Notes: generated from the letters alone by a model not told the origin. A stretch of 64,000 bases of DNA from Candidatus Binatia bacterium (GCA_029243485.1 JAQWRY010000088.1:153221-217220); one strand, 5' to 3'; shown: positions 42,860 to 52,589, counted from the stretch's first letter. Numbers and translations are program-made.

Positions 42860-44569
42860 TTACAGACGGGCCAGGGCGCGGTGGGCCGACCTGCGAGCGA
42901 CCTCGAAGGTGATCGCCAAGGCGATGAAGGTCGCGCCGAAGCAGGCGGCGATGAGGGGGGGCTCCCACCGAAGGAGAGGAAGGCTCTTGCTCGAGGTCCA
43001 GAAGAGGCGGGTGACCGGCCACGCTTCGAGGGCGCAGACGACGGTGATCACACCGAGGCAGACGACCATGTAAAGGATCGCGCCGAAGCCGGTCGCGATC
43101 TGCGCTGCGTTCTGGGTGTCGAGTCGGGGATACGCGGCGCCGAACGCGAGTCCGAGGCTCACGATGGCGGCGATGAGGGGGAGAAGCGTGATCGCGAAGA
43201 CCACGGTCAAGCCGTGTCCCACATCGAGGAAGTAGTTTGTTGCAGCCACGAGGACCTGCCCGAGGAGCAGCAGAGGCACGTAGCCGATGCAGAACTTGCT
43301 CCACCACAGCTCGGGGATCGAGATCGGCGCCGAGCGCAGGATCCACCAGGAGCGTCCTTCGAGGCTCACCATCGGATAGACGAAACGGACACTGACCGCC
43401 GTCGTGACGAAAGCGGCGAGGCCCAGGTTGCAGAAGGCCGCGACGTCGCGCAGGACGATCGCGAGGGGCGTGCCGTCGGACGTGGGAAGCGCTCGGAAGT
43501 TGAAGACGTAGATCCCGACGAGCGCCGCGAGGAGCAGAAGCTGAGACCACTGGCTGGCGTCGCGCAGGAAAATCGTGACGTCCTTCGAGAGCAGTAGTCC
43601 GGTCGCGCGGGGAAGCGGTCGGGTGACGGTCTGCAGGAATCGGGCGAGGCGGCGTTCCGGCCCGGCCCCGATTCGCCCTTGCTGGGCGCGCGTCCATGCG
43701 GTGAGAAAGACCCGCTCGACGAGCGCCGTGCTCGCGAAGAACAGAACCGCCGCGGTGGTCACGAGCAGGGCGAGGAAGAAGAGCGGATCTCCCTCGCGTG
43801 CACCGAGCAGTGGGATCAACACCTCGCCGGCCCAGGTCGTGGGCAGGAAGGGGGAGGGACTACCGCCGAACCCGACGAGAAAAGCGGCGAATCCGACGAG
43901 CCCGTCCGCATCTGCGAGCCGCTCGGGGCGCAGCATCCTTGCAGTGAGAAACGCGGCACCGATCAGCAATCCGACGAGGACGAGAAGGCCGTCGCGCGCT
44001 CGCTGTGCGGGGAAGAGGAGAACCAGCCCCGTCGTGACGAGAACCCCGATCGCGCAAAAGATGAAGAGGAAGGGAACGAGGGTTGCTACCGTGCCGAGGT
44101 AGAACAGCGGGCCGGCCTCGTACACCACGCCGTAGGCGAGGAACGCCGGCAGGCCGAAGAGCAGCACCATCCACGACGAGGAGATGAGCGTCTCGATGAA
44201 GCGAGCGTGGTGCAGAAGCCGCGTGTCGACGGGCGCGGCAAGCAGGAGGTTCACGTCGTCGGCGAGGTAGAACGTCGTGAGCGCACTCACCGTGTTCGAG
44301 ATCAGCAGAACCATCGCGAACGTGACGAACAGTAGGACGAGCAGACGCTGCGTGAGCAGCGGCCCAAAGTCGCCGATCGTCTGGAAGTAGTCGAGGCCGC
44401 GAACAAAGAGCGCGAAGCAGCCGATCCAGAACGCCATGGTGAGGAGCGTCCCGATCACCGGTCGGAGCTTTCGTCGTGCAGCGTTGTTTCGCATCGCGAG
44501 GACGCGCGGCGACAGGATACCGCGGAGCGATGCCCCACCGGACGTCGCGCCGGCCGAGGTCGCCACCAT
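42860..44569 (-). CDS. ABC-2-type exporter permease
   Basis: 569 residues with about 12 hydrophobic segments (for example GTLLTMAFWIGCFALFVRGL, LVLLFVTFAMVLLISNTVSA, FLFIFCAIGVLVTTGLVLLF). It resembles large 'putative ABC exporter' permeases that work as a single protein with a DrrA-like ATPase. The ATG at 44569 begins one base after the ATPase TAG; an upstream ATG at 44593 would overlap. The complex should export an unidentified compound or affect envelope assembly. Confidence 0.85.
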   Translation of the reverse strand: MVATSAGATSGGASLRGILSPRVLAMRNNAARRKLRPVIGTLLTMAFWIGCFALFVRGLDYFQTIGDFGPLLTQRLLVLLFVTFAMVLLISNTVSALTTFYLADDVNLLLAAPVDTRLLHHARFIETLISSSWMVLLFGLPAFLAYGVVYEAGPLFYLGTVATLVPFLFIFCAIGVLVTTGLVLLFPAQRARDGLLVLVGLLIGAAFLTARMLRPERLADADGLVGFAAFLVGFGGSPSPFLPTTWAGEVLIPLLGAREGDPLFFLALLVTTAAVLFFASTALVERVFLTAWTRAQQGRIGAGPERRLARFLQTVTRPLPRATGLLLSKDVTIFLRDASQWSQLLLLAALVGIYVFNFRALPTSDGTPLAIVLRDVAAFCNLGLAAFVTTAVSVRFVYPMVSLEGRSWWILRSAPISIPELWWSKFCIGYVPLLLLGQVLVAATNYFLDVGHGLTVVFAITLLPLIAAIVSLGLAFGAAYPRLDTQNAAQIATGFGAILYMVVCLGVITVVCALEAWPVTRLFWTSSKSLPLLRWEPPLIAACFGATFIALAITFEVARRSAHRALARL

Positions 44570-44570
44570 G

Positions 44571-45347
44571 CTACCACTGGCCTTCGGCGGCACCGACGAG
44601 ATCGAGGAACACCGATTCGAGCGACTCGGGTGCGTCCGTTCCGTCTACCGGCACCGCGGCGCCTTCGGCCTTCGACGTCGTGCGCGAGCGGAGTTCCTCG
44701 AGGGTGCCGAGAGCGATCAGCCTGCCGCGGTCCAGCACGCCGATGGCGTCACAGAGGGCCTCGGCGACCGAGAGGCTGTGGGTCGAGAGGAAGATCGAGA
44801 CGCCTTCCGCCGCGAGTTGCTGAAGCAGGCGCTGAAAGTCCTGCGCGCCTTGCGGGTCGAGCCCGACCATCGGTTCGTCGAGGACGAGGATCTTCGGGCG
44901 GTGGACGAGCGCCGCGGCGAGGGCGAGGCGTTGCTTCATACCGTGCGAGTAAGTTTCCGTAAGCTCGCCGGCCCGGTCCAGAAGGGCGAAGTCGCCGAGC
45001 AGCTCCTCGCTGCGCGACTCGCGCTCTCGTTCCGGCACGCCGTAGAGCCCTGCGACGAAGCCGAGGAACTCTCGCCCCGTCAGCTTGTCGTACAGGTACG
45101 GATGATCCGGGAGGTAGCCGGTGATCGCCTTCGCGTCGCGCGATCGCTCCTGAATGTCGAAGCCGCCGAGGGAGACGGTGCCCTTGGTGGGCTCGAGCAA
45201 GCCCATCATCATCTTGATCGTCGTCGTCTTGCCCGCGCCGTTGCGGCCGATGAAGCCGAAGACCTGGCCGGCCGGGATTTCGAACGTGAGGCGGTCGACG
45301 GCGACGAGGTCTCCGTAGCTCTTGTGGAGGCCGGCGAAGCGAATCAC
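44571..45347 (-). CDS. ABC transporter ATP-binding protein (DrrA-like)
   Basis: 258 residues. Walker A is FIGRNGAGKTTTIK, the signature is YSHGMKQRLALAAAL, Walker B is ILVLDEPMVGLDPQGA and the switch His is in FLSTHSL. Its ATG overlaps the transglutaminase gene stop by four bases, and its stop is one base from the permease start, so ATPase and permease form one transporter. ABC-2 exporters of this type move lipids, polysaccharides or drugs. Confidence 0.93.
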   Translation of the reverse strand: MIRFAGLHKSYGDLVAVDRLTFEIPAGQVFGFIGRNGAGKTTTIKMMMGLLEPTKGTVSLGGFDIQERSRDAKAITGYLPDHPYLYDKLTGREFLGFVAGLYGVPERERESRSEELLGDFALLDRAGELTETYSHGMKQRLALAAALVHRPKILVLDEPMVGLDPQGAQDFQRLLQQLAAEGVSIFLSTHSLSVAEALCDAIGVLDRGRLIALGTLEELRSRTTSKAEGAAVPVDGTDAPESLESVFLDLVGAAEGQW

Positions 45348-46807
45348 GAGGGGTTCTCCAACTTGGTGAACTCGAGCCGGCCGACGATATCGGCGAGCTC
45401 GAGGTGGCGTTCGGGCCCGCCCTCGAGGAACTTAACGTGAGTGGCGTCGGCGGGAAACTGGCCGAAGATCGCATCGGCGCTGACCCAGCGTCCGAGCCAC
45501 AGCTCGTTCCACGCGTGGTAGTAGAAGCCGTCTTCGGCGTAGACCACGCCGGCGACGACTCGCGTCGGGATGCCTGTGGCGCGCGCGAGCGCCGCGAGGA
45601 GTACGGCGTGCTCGTTGCAGTCGCCGGTCTTTGACTCGAGCACCGCCCGGGCGCTCGGAATCGTGACGCTCATCTCCTGCGTGAGCGCGCCCCGGACCCA
45701 GTCGACGAGAAGCCGGGCCTTTCGCCCGGGGTCGGTCTCGCCTCCCACGATTTGAAGGGCCTGGGCGACGATCTCGGGGGCCTCGGATTCGATGAACGCC
45801 GACGGTTCGGTGTAGGCGGCCTCCACCATGGTTGCGTGGTCGCCCGGCGCTGCGCCGCGGAGGGACTCGCGTTCGATCTCGAGGATTCCGTTCGCGATTC
45901 GCTGCCGCGGCGGGTCGTCGGGGATCCTGCCTGCGGCTTCGCCTCCGACGGCGAGGCGGAGGTGCGACGCTTCTCTGGGCTGCTCGATCGTTCCGCTCAG
46001 CGGGATCCGGTTTTCCGTCGCGAGGTCGACGGGCGCGCTGCCCTCGATGTTTGCGACGGCGACCTCGGGGGCTTCGCGCTGAAGTCGAAAGCCGAGGGTC
46101 GCTTCTTCTCGAATGGTGGAGCCGTCCTCGGCGATCCACGCGGTCGCTTCGATGCCCTGGTGCGTCTCTCCAATTCGAACGGTCTCGATCGGCCCGTTCG
46201 GTCCGTCGATCGTCTCACGCCCCTTCACGGTGACGGTGAGTATTTCGTTCTGCATCGTGAGCGGGCTGAAGACGGTCGCGCCGTAACGCGCCCCGGGCTC
46301 TGCACCCCACAGCGCGAGCTTCGAGCGCAGCGTGGTCGGAAGATGGATCGGTTCCTCGAGAGGGATCTCGAGGGTGTTCATTGCGGTTCCGGTGCCGTGT
46401 TCGATGTGGACTCGCTCGGGAGTGACGTCACCGACGGCGGAGAACGTTGCGGCGGGGGACACCAGTCGAAACCGGAATCCCTGAAGCGCGTATTCGGAAT
46501 CGGTCTTGGCCACGAGCGACGTCTGCACCTGCTGCTCGGTTCCGAGCATGGCCAGGCGGAGATTCGAATCGTCCCGGAAGGCGAGCCCGTTGGGGCCCCG
46601 GGTCGTCGAGCGGTGGGCCCAGCCGATCTTCCGGTCGTCTTGATAGATCCCGAACCACTCGTCGCTCTGCACGCGGCCCGGATCGGAGAGTGGGCTGTCT
46701 TCGAGTGCGATCAGCGGCGCGTCGGTCGGCGGTTGCTGTCGACCCACCAGCGCGGCCAGCAGTCCGAGCCACACGGCGACGACCACGACGATTCCTGCCG
46801 TTCTCAC
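45344..46807 (-). CDS. transglutaminase-like periplasmic protein
   Basis: 487 residues. An N-terminal membrane segment (TAGIVVVVAVWLGLLAALVG) is followed by ~300 residues of beta-rich unknown sequence, then a transglutaminase-like core: SKTGDCNEHAVLLAALARAT (nucleophile Cys), RVVAGVVYAEDGFYYHAWNE (His) and WVSADAIFGQ (Asp). Such domains act as cysteine proteases or amidases. Its stop overlaps the ABC ATPase start, so it is likely transcribed with the exporter. It may process the exported material (inference). Confidence 0.87.
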   Translation of the reverse strand: MRTAGIVVVVAVWLGLLAALVGRQQPPTDAPLIALEDSPLSDPGRVQSDEWFGIYQDDRKIGWAHRSTTRGPNGLAFRDDSNLRLAMLGTEQQVQTSLVAKTDSEYALQGFRFRLVSPAATFSAVGDVTPERVHIEHGTGTAMNTLEIPLEEPIHLPTTLRSKLALWGAEPGARYGATVFSPLTMQNEILTVTVKGRETIDGPNGPIETVRIGETHQGIEATAWIAEDGSTIREEATLGFRLQREAPEVAVANIEGSAPVDLATENRIPLSGTIEQPREASHLRLAVGGEAAGRIPDDPPRQRIANGILEIERESLRGAAPGDHATMVEAAYTEPSAFIESEAPEIVAQALQIVGGETDPGRKARLLVDWVRGALTQEMSVTIPSARAVLESKTGDCNEHAVLLAALARATGIPTRVVAGVVYAEDGFYYHAWNELWLGRWVSADAIFGQFPADATHVKFLEGGPERHLELADIVGRLEFTKLENPS

Positions 46808-46869
46808 TGTGCGATCTCCCTCATGGCGCTCCTCATTGCTTCCCTTCGACGCAGGATTCTCGCAACCCT

Positions 46870-47880
46870 TCAGGCCGCACAGACGAAGTCACGGAGTTCC
46901 ACGAAGCCCATGCGAGCCAGGGCCGCACGGACCTCGCCCCGGGGGCCCGCGCCCGCGACCGACGTGACGATCCGCTCTCCAGGGTGATCGGCCAAATCGT
47001 CGGGAGAGATGACCGGTGCACCGTGGATCCGTTGCCCGAGCCGGCCCGGATGGACCTCCACTATATGAGAGGGCTCGCGGTCGTGCGCGATTAGGGCCCG
47101 TCGGAGAATTTTCCCGGTGTGTCCATACCCCCATAGAACGTAGGTTTTCCGGTCGGCGAGGAAGCCCTGGCGCAGAAACGCCGCCTTCAGGAGGGGGAAC
47201 TGCTCGATTTCGTACGCCGCGGCCGTGTGCGTCAGCCGATTGGGGTGCTCGCGCCAGGAAACCAGCCGGCGGGGCACGATTCCGAACGCGTGACCGTCTT
47301 GGTGGAGTCGGAGGAGGAAGTCGTAGTCCTCCGGCCAGCCGACATCCCGGTAGCCGTAGGATGTGAGGATCTCCCGTCGCACCAGCCAGGTCGGGTGGGC
47401 GACCGGGCTCTCGATGAACCGCTCCGCCCGAACGCGCGCCGCGTCGTCGATCGATCCGAGCCAGCGTTCGTAGGCGCGGAGCCCGTCCCTCATCGAATCG
47501 CGAGGGAAGATTCGTACGTGACACCCGACACCCGCTTCGTCGGGGTGGCGCCGCAGGTGGTCGACCTGCAAGCGGAGCCGCTCGCGATGCATCAGATCGT
47601 CGGCATCCATCCGGGCGATGAAGGTTCCGCTGCAGGCTTCGAGGCCGGCATTGAGAGTCTCGACGAGTCCGTGATGGTCGCGCCGCAGGACCCGCGCTCG
47701 CGGCTCGCGGCCTACGAACCGAGCGGCGCAATGGGCGGTGCCGTCGGTCGATCCGTCGTCGACGATCACGCACTCCCAGTCGGTAAGGGTCTGCCGCTCG
47801 AGACTTGCGAGACAGGCGGGCAGGGTGGCCTCGGCTTGGTAGACCGGTAGAAGGACCGAGACGAGCGGGGCGGCGGGCAC
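46870..47880 (-). CDS. glycosyltransferase family 2 with C-terminal extension
   Basis: 336 residues from the GTG at 47880 with AGGA upstream. The GT-A domain opens PLVSVLLPVYQAEATLPACL and has ECVIVDDGSTDGTAHC, the D-A-D-D metal motif in ARMDADDLMHRERLRL, and WPEDYDFLLRLHQDGH. After residue ~245 a second domain reads KTYVLWGYGHTGKILRRALI, a Rossmann-like G-x-G-x-x-G, ending with RGEVRAALARMGFVELRDFV. Similar two-domain proteins modify cell-surface glycans. It lies 62 bases upstream of the transglutaminase gene on the same strand. Confidence 0.87.
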   Translation of the reverse strand: MPAAPLVSVLLPVYQAEATLPACLASLERQTLTDWECVIVDDGSTDGTAHCAARFVGREPRARVLRRDHHGLVETLNAGLEACSGTFIARMDADDLMHRERLRLQVDHLRRHPDEAGVGCHVRIFPRDSMRDGLRAYERWLGSIDDAARVRAERFIESPVAHPTWLVRREILTSYGYRDVGWPEDYDFLLRLHQDGHAFGIVPRRLVSWREHPNRLTHTAAAYEIEQFPLLKAAFLRQGFLADRKTYVLWGYGHTGKILRRALIAHDREPSHIVEVHPGRLGQRIHGAPVISPDDLADHPGERIVTSVAGAGPRGEVRAALARMGFVELRDFVCAA

Positions 47881-47934
47881 GCACCATCCTCGCTGCGCAC
47901 GTACCCGATGTCCAACACACCTCTGGAGGCCACC

Positions 47935-48744
47935 ATGTACGAGACGATCAAAGTCGACCGTGAAGATCATCTGACCTGGCTCACGCTCAACCGCCCGGAC
48001 TCGTTGAACGCGATGAATCGAACGTTGATTCGTGAGGTGAGCGACTTCTTCCAGAACCTCCCGGCGGATCGGCAGACGCGGGTCGTCGTGATGCGCGGTG
48101 CCGGACGAGCGTTTTGTGCCGGCCTGGATCTGAAGGAGACCGGGTCGCAGCAGGAGGCCGCGTCTTCTGCGGGGCCCTCGATCGTCGGAAATCTTCGAGG
48201 TCAGCGCGAGGTCAGTGAGATTGTGTTGCGCATGCGTCGCGCACCGCAGCCTATCATTGCAGCGGTCCACGGCGCGGCCGCGGGCGGTGGCTTCGGCATG
48301 GCGCTCGCCGCCGACGTTCGAATCGCCGGCACGTCGGCCCGAATGAACGCAGCGTTCATTCGGATCGGCCTATCCGCGTGCGACATCGGCGTGAGCTACT
48401 TCTTGCCGCGCCTCATCGGCGCCTCGATCGCGAGCGAGCTTCTGCTCACCGGCGACTTCATCGAAGCCGAGCGAGCGGAGCGGTTGGGTCTCGTGTCGCG
48501 AGTCGTGCCCGACGAGGAACTCGAGGCCTCGGCCCGCGAACTCGCCGGCCGGATGCTGCGCAATTCTCCGGCCGGGCTCCGGCTCACCAAGGATTGTCTC
48601 AAGCACTCCCTGGACGCGGGAAGCTTGGAACAGGTAGTCGGGATCGAGGATCGGAATCAGATCCTGTGCGTGCAGTCGCGTGATTTCAAAGAGGGCGTGA
48701 CCGCGTTCCTCCAGAAGCGCCCCGCGACCTTCACCGACGACTGA
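47935..48744 (+). CDS. enoyl-CoA hydratase/isomerase family protein
   Basis: 269 residues from the ATG at 47935, which has GGAGG five bases upstream; a longer frame to 47908 lacks a site. Crotonase features are HLTWLTLNRPDSLNAMNRTL, RAFCAGLDLKETGSQQ and PIIAAVHGAAAGGGFGMALA, then GLSACDIGVSYFLPRLIGAS, where the E of hydratases is replaced by D, as in several isomerase or dienoyl-type members. It is divergent from the glycosyltransferase and 45 bases upstream of the DUF368 gene. Confidence 0.88.
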   Translation: MYETIKVDREDHLTWLTLNRPDSLNAMNRTLIREVSDFFQNLPADRQTRVVVMRGAGRAFCAGLDLKETGSQQEAASSAGPSIVGNLRGQREVSEIVLRMRRAPQPIIAAVHGAAAGGGFGMALAADVRIAGTSARMNAAFIRIGLSACDIGVSYFLPRLIGASIASELLLTGDFIEAERAERLGLVSRVVPDEELEASARELAGRMLRNSPAGLRLTKDCLKHSLDAGSLEQVVGIEDRNQILCVQSRDFKEGVTAFLQKRPATFTDD

Positions 48745-48789
48745 GGCCGTCTGTTTGTCTCGGCCTGGCCTGACCAGTATTTCGTCGGG

Positions 48790-49734
48790 ATGGAACGACC
48801 TGCGGACTCACCCCTGAACGACGCCAAGAACGTGGGCCGCGGCCTCCTGATGGGGGCGGCGGACATCGTGCCGGGCGTGTCCGGCGGAACGATGGCGCTG
48901 ATCCTCGGAATCTACGAGCGCCTCATCGCCGCGATCAGTCACATCGATCTCACGCTGCTGGGCCTCGTGAAGAATCGTCGCTGGGGGGACGCGATGGCGC
49001 ACGCGGATCTTCGCTTCCTCGTCACGCTCCTCGCGGGAATCGGCGCGGGCGTCGTGAGTCTCGCGAGCTTGATGCACTACCTGCTCGAACACGAGATGGC
49101 GGCGACCTTCGGTGCGTTCTTCGGGCTGATCCTCGCGTCGAGTTGGCTCGTTGCGAAGCTCATCGAGCACTGGGGGCCCGGTGAGTTCGCCTCGGCGGCA
49201 CTCGGTGCGGTGTTCGCCTTCTGGCTGACCGGGCTCGTGCCCGTGGTCGCCGAACCGAGCTACCCGTACATCTTCTTCAGCGGATCGGTCGCCATCTGCG
49301 CGATGATCCTCCCCGGAATCAGCGGCGCCTTCGTCCTCCTGATTCTCGGCATGTACTACCACGTGACGGGGCTGCTGAAGGGCCTCGCGTCTGGCGGCTT
49401 CACCGGCGACGCCATCATGACGTTGGTGGTCTTCGGCGCGGGTTGCGTGACCGGTATCCTCGTCTTCAGCCGCGTTCTGCGATTCCTGTTGGATCGCTTC
49501 CACGGCGTCACGATGGCCGTGCTCTGCGGCTTCATGTTCGGATCGCTGCGCAAAATCTGGCCGTACAAGATCGAGATCGATCCCGATCCGGCCAAGAAGT
49601 TCAAGGCTCGCGTCTTCGAGAACGTGCTGCCCTGGGACGCACCCGACGGGATGATCATCCCCGTCGTGATGATCGTCGTCGGGATTGCGTTCGTGCTGGT
49701 CCTCGAGCGCGTCAGTCGCCCGAATGAGACCTGA
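48790..49734 (+). CDS. popT: DUF368 membrane protein (PopT-type undecaprenyl-phosphate carrier)
   Basis: 314 residues with about eight membrane segments. The conserved GLLMGAADIVPGVSGGTMAL near the N-terminus and MILPGISGAFVLLILGMYYH mark the family. DUF368/PopT proteins have been reported to return undecaprenyl phosphate across the inner membrane for peptidoglycan and O-antigen recycling. The symbol is by family only. It follows the enoyl-CoA hydratase by 45 bases and is convergent with the LLM gene. Confidence 0.85.
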   Translation: MERPADSPLNDAKNVGRGLLMGAADIVPGVSGGTMALILGIYERLIAAISHIDLTLLGLVKNRRWGDAMAHADLRFLVTLLAGIGAGVVSLASLMHYLLEHEMAATFGAFFGLILASSWLVAKLIEHWGPGEFASAALGAVFAFWLTGLVPVVAEPSYPYIFFSGSVAICAMILPGISGAFVLLILGMYYHVTGLLKGLASGGFTGDAIMTLVVFGAGCVTGILVFSRVLRFLLDRFHGVTMAVLCGFMFGSLRKIWPYKIEIDPDPAKKFKARVFENVLPWDAPDGMIIPVVMIVVGIAFVLVLERVSRPNET

Positions 49735-49742
49735 CTCGTAGT

Positions 49743-50741
49743 CTACAGAAGGATCTCCGCCACGGTGCGCAGTGAGTTCACGTCGGTCGCGCCGACGAGG
49801 AGCGTCGTCACGCGGCTTTCCTTCCACGCGCCGAGCCGGTCGCGGATGCGCTCCTTGGAGCCGACGAGCGAGATGCTGTCGGCAAAGTCGTCCGGAACGA
49901 CCTGCGCGGCTTCGTCGCGCTTCCCTTCGGCGAACAGGTCCTGGATCTTCTCGACTTCCGCGCCGTAGCCGAAGCGTGTGACGAGGTTCGCGTGGAAGTT
50001 CTTCTTCCGGGCGCCCATGCCGCCGATGTAGAAGGCGAGCATGTACTTGACCGGGAGCAATGCCTGCTCGAGATCGTCGTTTACGTTGACCTGAACCGGG
50101 GGGATGACCATGAAGTCGTCGCTCGCATTGGTGAGCGACTCTTCGTATACGTCCTTGTGGAACGGCGAGTAGTACAGCGGCAGCCAGCCGTCGCACAGTT
50201 CGGTCGCCATCTGGATGTTCTTCGGGCCTTCGGCGCCGAGCAGGACGGGGATGTGACTGCGCAGGGGCTTGTTGATGAGCTTCAGCGGCTTGCCGAGGCC
50301 CGAGCCGCCCTTGAGCGGAAGTTGGTAGTGCTCGCCCTCGAACGTGAGGGGCCCCTCGCGCTTCATCATCTCGCGGAAGAGCGAGATGAACTCGCGTGAA
50401 CGCCCGAGCGGTTTTGGGAACGGCTGGCCGTACCAGCCCTCGACCACCTGAGGGCCGGATACGCCGAAACCCAACATGAGTCGACCACCCGAGAGGTGAT
50501 CGAGCGTCATCGCGGTCATGGCGACGCACGCTGGGGTGCGGGCCGAGATCTGGACGATGCCCGTACCGAGCTTGATCTTGGAGGTCTGCGCCGCGATCCA
50601 GGTGAGCGGGGTGATCGCGTCGGAGCCGTAGGCTTCGGCAGTCCAGACCGAGTCGAAGCCGAGGTTTTCGGCCTCGATTGCGAGGGGGGCAGGGTTCTGG
50701 GGACCCGTCATCCAATAGCCGACCATCAATCCGAGCTTCAT
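49743..50741 (-). CDS. LLM class (probably F420-dependent) oxidoreductase
   Basis: 332 residues with a luciferase-like barrel: MKLGLMVGYWMTGPQNPAPL, FDSVWTAEAYGSDAITPLTW and LGTGIVQISARTPACVAMTA. GGRLMLGFGVSGPQVVEGWY is typical of F420-dependent LLM enzymes. Paralogous to 17083-18120. It is 43 bases downstream of a stand-alone biotin/lipoyl carrier on the same strand. Substrate unknown. Confidence 0.88.
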   Translation of the reverse strand: MKLGLMVGYWMTGPQNPAPLAIEAENLGFDSVWTAEAYGSDAITPLTWIAAQTSKIKLGTGIVQISARTPACVAMTAMTLDHLSGGRLMLGFGVSGPQVVEGWYGQPFPKPLGRSREFISLFREMMKREGPLTFEGEHYQLPLKGGSGLGKPLKLINKPLRSHIPVLLGAEGPKNIQMATELCDGWLPLYYSPFHKDVYEESLTNASDDFMVIPPVQVNVNDDLEQALLPVKYMLAFYIGGMGARKKNFHANLVTRFGYGAEVEKIQDLFAEGKRDEAAQVVPDDFADSISLVGSKERIRDRLGAWKESRVTTLLVGATDVNSLRTVAEILL

Positions 50742-50784
50742 GGATGGATGGCTAACGCGCGGTCCCCGGGAATGCGAGGTGGGT

Positions 50785-51006
50785 CTACGCCAGGGTGACG
50801 AGCAGCGCGTCCTCGGCCACCTGGGTTTCGAGCTCGACCTCGATCGATGCGATCGTGCCGTCGCGGGGGGCGACCACGGGGATCTCGACCTTCATCGACT
50901 CGATGACGAGGAGCTCCTGGTCTTCGGTCACGGATTCGCCCGGAGCGACGAGGATCTCGAGAATGGTGCCGACGGCGGGGCTGCGAATCTCGGTGGGAGC
51001 GCTCAT
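50785..51006 (-). CDS. stand-alone biotinyl/lipoyl carrier domain protein
   Basis: 73 residues, a single biotinyl-lipoyl fold. APTEIRSPAVGTILEILVAP is the first half and LLVIESMKVEIPVVAPRDGT contains the E-S-M-K biotinylation-type motif. Such short carriers serve biotin-dependent carboxylases, decarboxylases or transcarboxylases. No carboxylase gene adjoins it; the window's carboxylase (2810-7244) has its own carrier. Divergent from the sulfatase-fold gene with 77 bases between. Confidence 0.85.
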   Translation of the reverse strand: MSAPTEIRSPAVGTILEILVAPGESVTEDQELLVIESMKVEIPVVAPRDGTIASIEVELETQVAEDALLVTLA

Positions 51007-51083
51007 CCGCCTTGTTTCGCAGACTGCTGCCAGAGTGTCACGCCGCGTGGCTGGACCGCGGAGGGCGTGTCATACTTCGCCGG

Positions 51084-52589
51084 ATGAGCAACGAGACGTC
51101 CGAGGCGCCGGCGAGTGGCTGGCTCCGCTGGCTAGCGCTCGCGGTGGTCGTCGTCTCGCTGGGGGTGCTCGTCTTCACCCGGGACTTCGATGGTCCGCCC
51201 GCGACCCGGGAAGGACCGCCGTCGATCGTCTTGGTCCTAATCGACACGCTTCGTGCCGACTATCTGGGCACGTATGGGTTCGAGGGCGACATCTCCCCGG
51301 AGTTGGATCGGGTGGCGGACGAATCGATCGTGTTCGAGAGCGCGTTCAGCCAGGCTCCGTGGACGAAGCCGGCCATTGCCTCGCTCTTCACCTCTCTGCA
51401 TCCGGAGCAGCACGGCGTGATTGCCCATATGGGGCGCTACGGGGATCGTGAAGGAGAGAGCCCGCGCGCGAGTGCGTTGCCGCAACGCGCGGTGACGATG
51501 GCGGAGATGCTTCGCGGGGCCGGGTACGAGACGGCGGCGTTCATCGCCAACCCGTGGATCCAGCGGCGTCTCGGGTTCGCGCAGGGCTTCGATGTGTTCG
51601 ACGCGAAGGACGTGGGCAATCAGGTGCCCGCGCGGGTTCTGCTCGACAAGGCCGGTGCGTGGCTCGCGCAGCGCGAGCAAGACAAGCCCTTTTTCCTCTA
51701 CATCCACTTGATGGATGTGCACGGGCCCTACGATGCGCCGCAAGACGACTTCGATGCGCTCGCGGGCAGCCCGGGCCTCGGCGAGCCGCGCCCGCTGACA
51801 CTGGCCGAAGCGCAGCGGAGGAAGTCGTACCTGATGCGCGCCGGCGGGACGCACGGCGACGATCTCGCGCTGGAGGCGTGGCGCGGTTCGTACGCCGCTG
51901 GTGTCCGCTCGGTCGATCGTCAAGTCGGCGCGTTCCTCACCGGCCTTTCCCGCGGTGGCGTTCTGGACGACGCGCTTCTCGTCATCACGTCCGATCATGG
52001 CGAGGAACTCGCGGACCATGGCGCGTGGGACCACGGAGGCACGCTGTTCGACGAGCAGATTCGCGTGCCGTTGCTCGTACGTTTGCCCGGCGCGAATCCG
52101 GATGGTCGGCGCGTCGAGCGGGTCGTCAGTCTGATCGACCTCATGCCGACCCTCTTGCGGGTCGCGGGGAGCACCGTGCCCAAGGGCCTCGCGGGCGAGG
52201 ATCTGGGACCGCTTCTGGCCGGACAAGAAATCGAGAAACCCGGAGTCGCCTACGCTTCCGGGGTGAAGTGGCGCCCGGCCGCGAAGGCGGTGCGCACGCG
52301 GGACAGCAAGCTCGTTCGGTCCGGCGACGTGACGTGGGTATTCGACGTCGCGACGGACCCGGGCGAAACCCGCGGCGTTCCGCCGGGGTCGATCGAGATC
52401 GAAGAGCTCGCCGCCATTCTCGACGAACACGGAGAGAAGCTCGCCGCCGGACCCTCGTTCCGCACCGAGGCAGCCACGATGGCTCCGGGAACGCGCGACA
52501 AGCTCCGCGCTCTCGGATATCTAGACGAGGGCCCCCCGCCCGAGCCGACCCCACCCGCCGATCAAACCGAACAGGAGAAGGAAACGTGA
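51084..52589 (+). CDS. sulfatase-fold hydrolase with Thr in the active-site position
   Basis: 501 residues. One N-terminal membrane segment ([20 protein letters not shown]) anchors an alkaline-phosphatase-superfamily domain: [17 protein letters not shown] (metal Asp), [40 protein letters not shown] and [10 protein letters not shown]. The formylglycine Cys/Ser-x-P-x-R motif is absent; W-T-x-P stands in its place, so Thr is the likely nucleophile, as in phosphoglycerol- or phosphoethanolamine-transferase-like members. A true sulfatase is unlikely. Its TGA overlaps the GTG of the formaldehyde dehydrogenase gene. Confidence 0.85.
   Translation: MSNETSEAPASGWLRWLALAVVVVSLGVLVFTRDFDGPPATREGPPSIVLVLIDTLRADYLGTYGFEGDISPELDRVADESIVFESAFSQAPWTKPAIASLFTSLHPEQHGVIAHMGRYGDREGESPRASALPQRAVTMAEMLRGAGYETAAFIANPWIQRRLGFAQGFDVFDAKDVGNQVPARVLLDKAGAWLAQREQDKPFFLYIHLMDVHGPYDAPQDDFDALAGSPGLGEPRPLTLAEAQRRKSYLMRAGGTHGDDLALEAWRGSYAAGVRSVDRQVGAFLTGLSRGGVLDDALLVITSDHGEELADHGAWDHGGTLFDEQIRVPLLVRLPGANPDGRRVERVVSLIDLMPTLLRVAGSTVPKGLAGEDLGPLLAGQEIEKPGVAYASGVKWRPAAKAVRTRDSKLVRSGDVTWVFDVATDPGETRGVPPGSIEIEELAAILDEHGEKLAAGPSFRTEAATMAPGTRDKLRALGYLDEGPPPEPTPPADQTEQEKET

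Noticed and set aside
51084-52589. True sulfatase with formylglycine
   Set aside because: No C/S-x-P-x-R motif; Thr occupies the nucleophile position.
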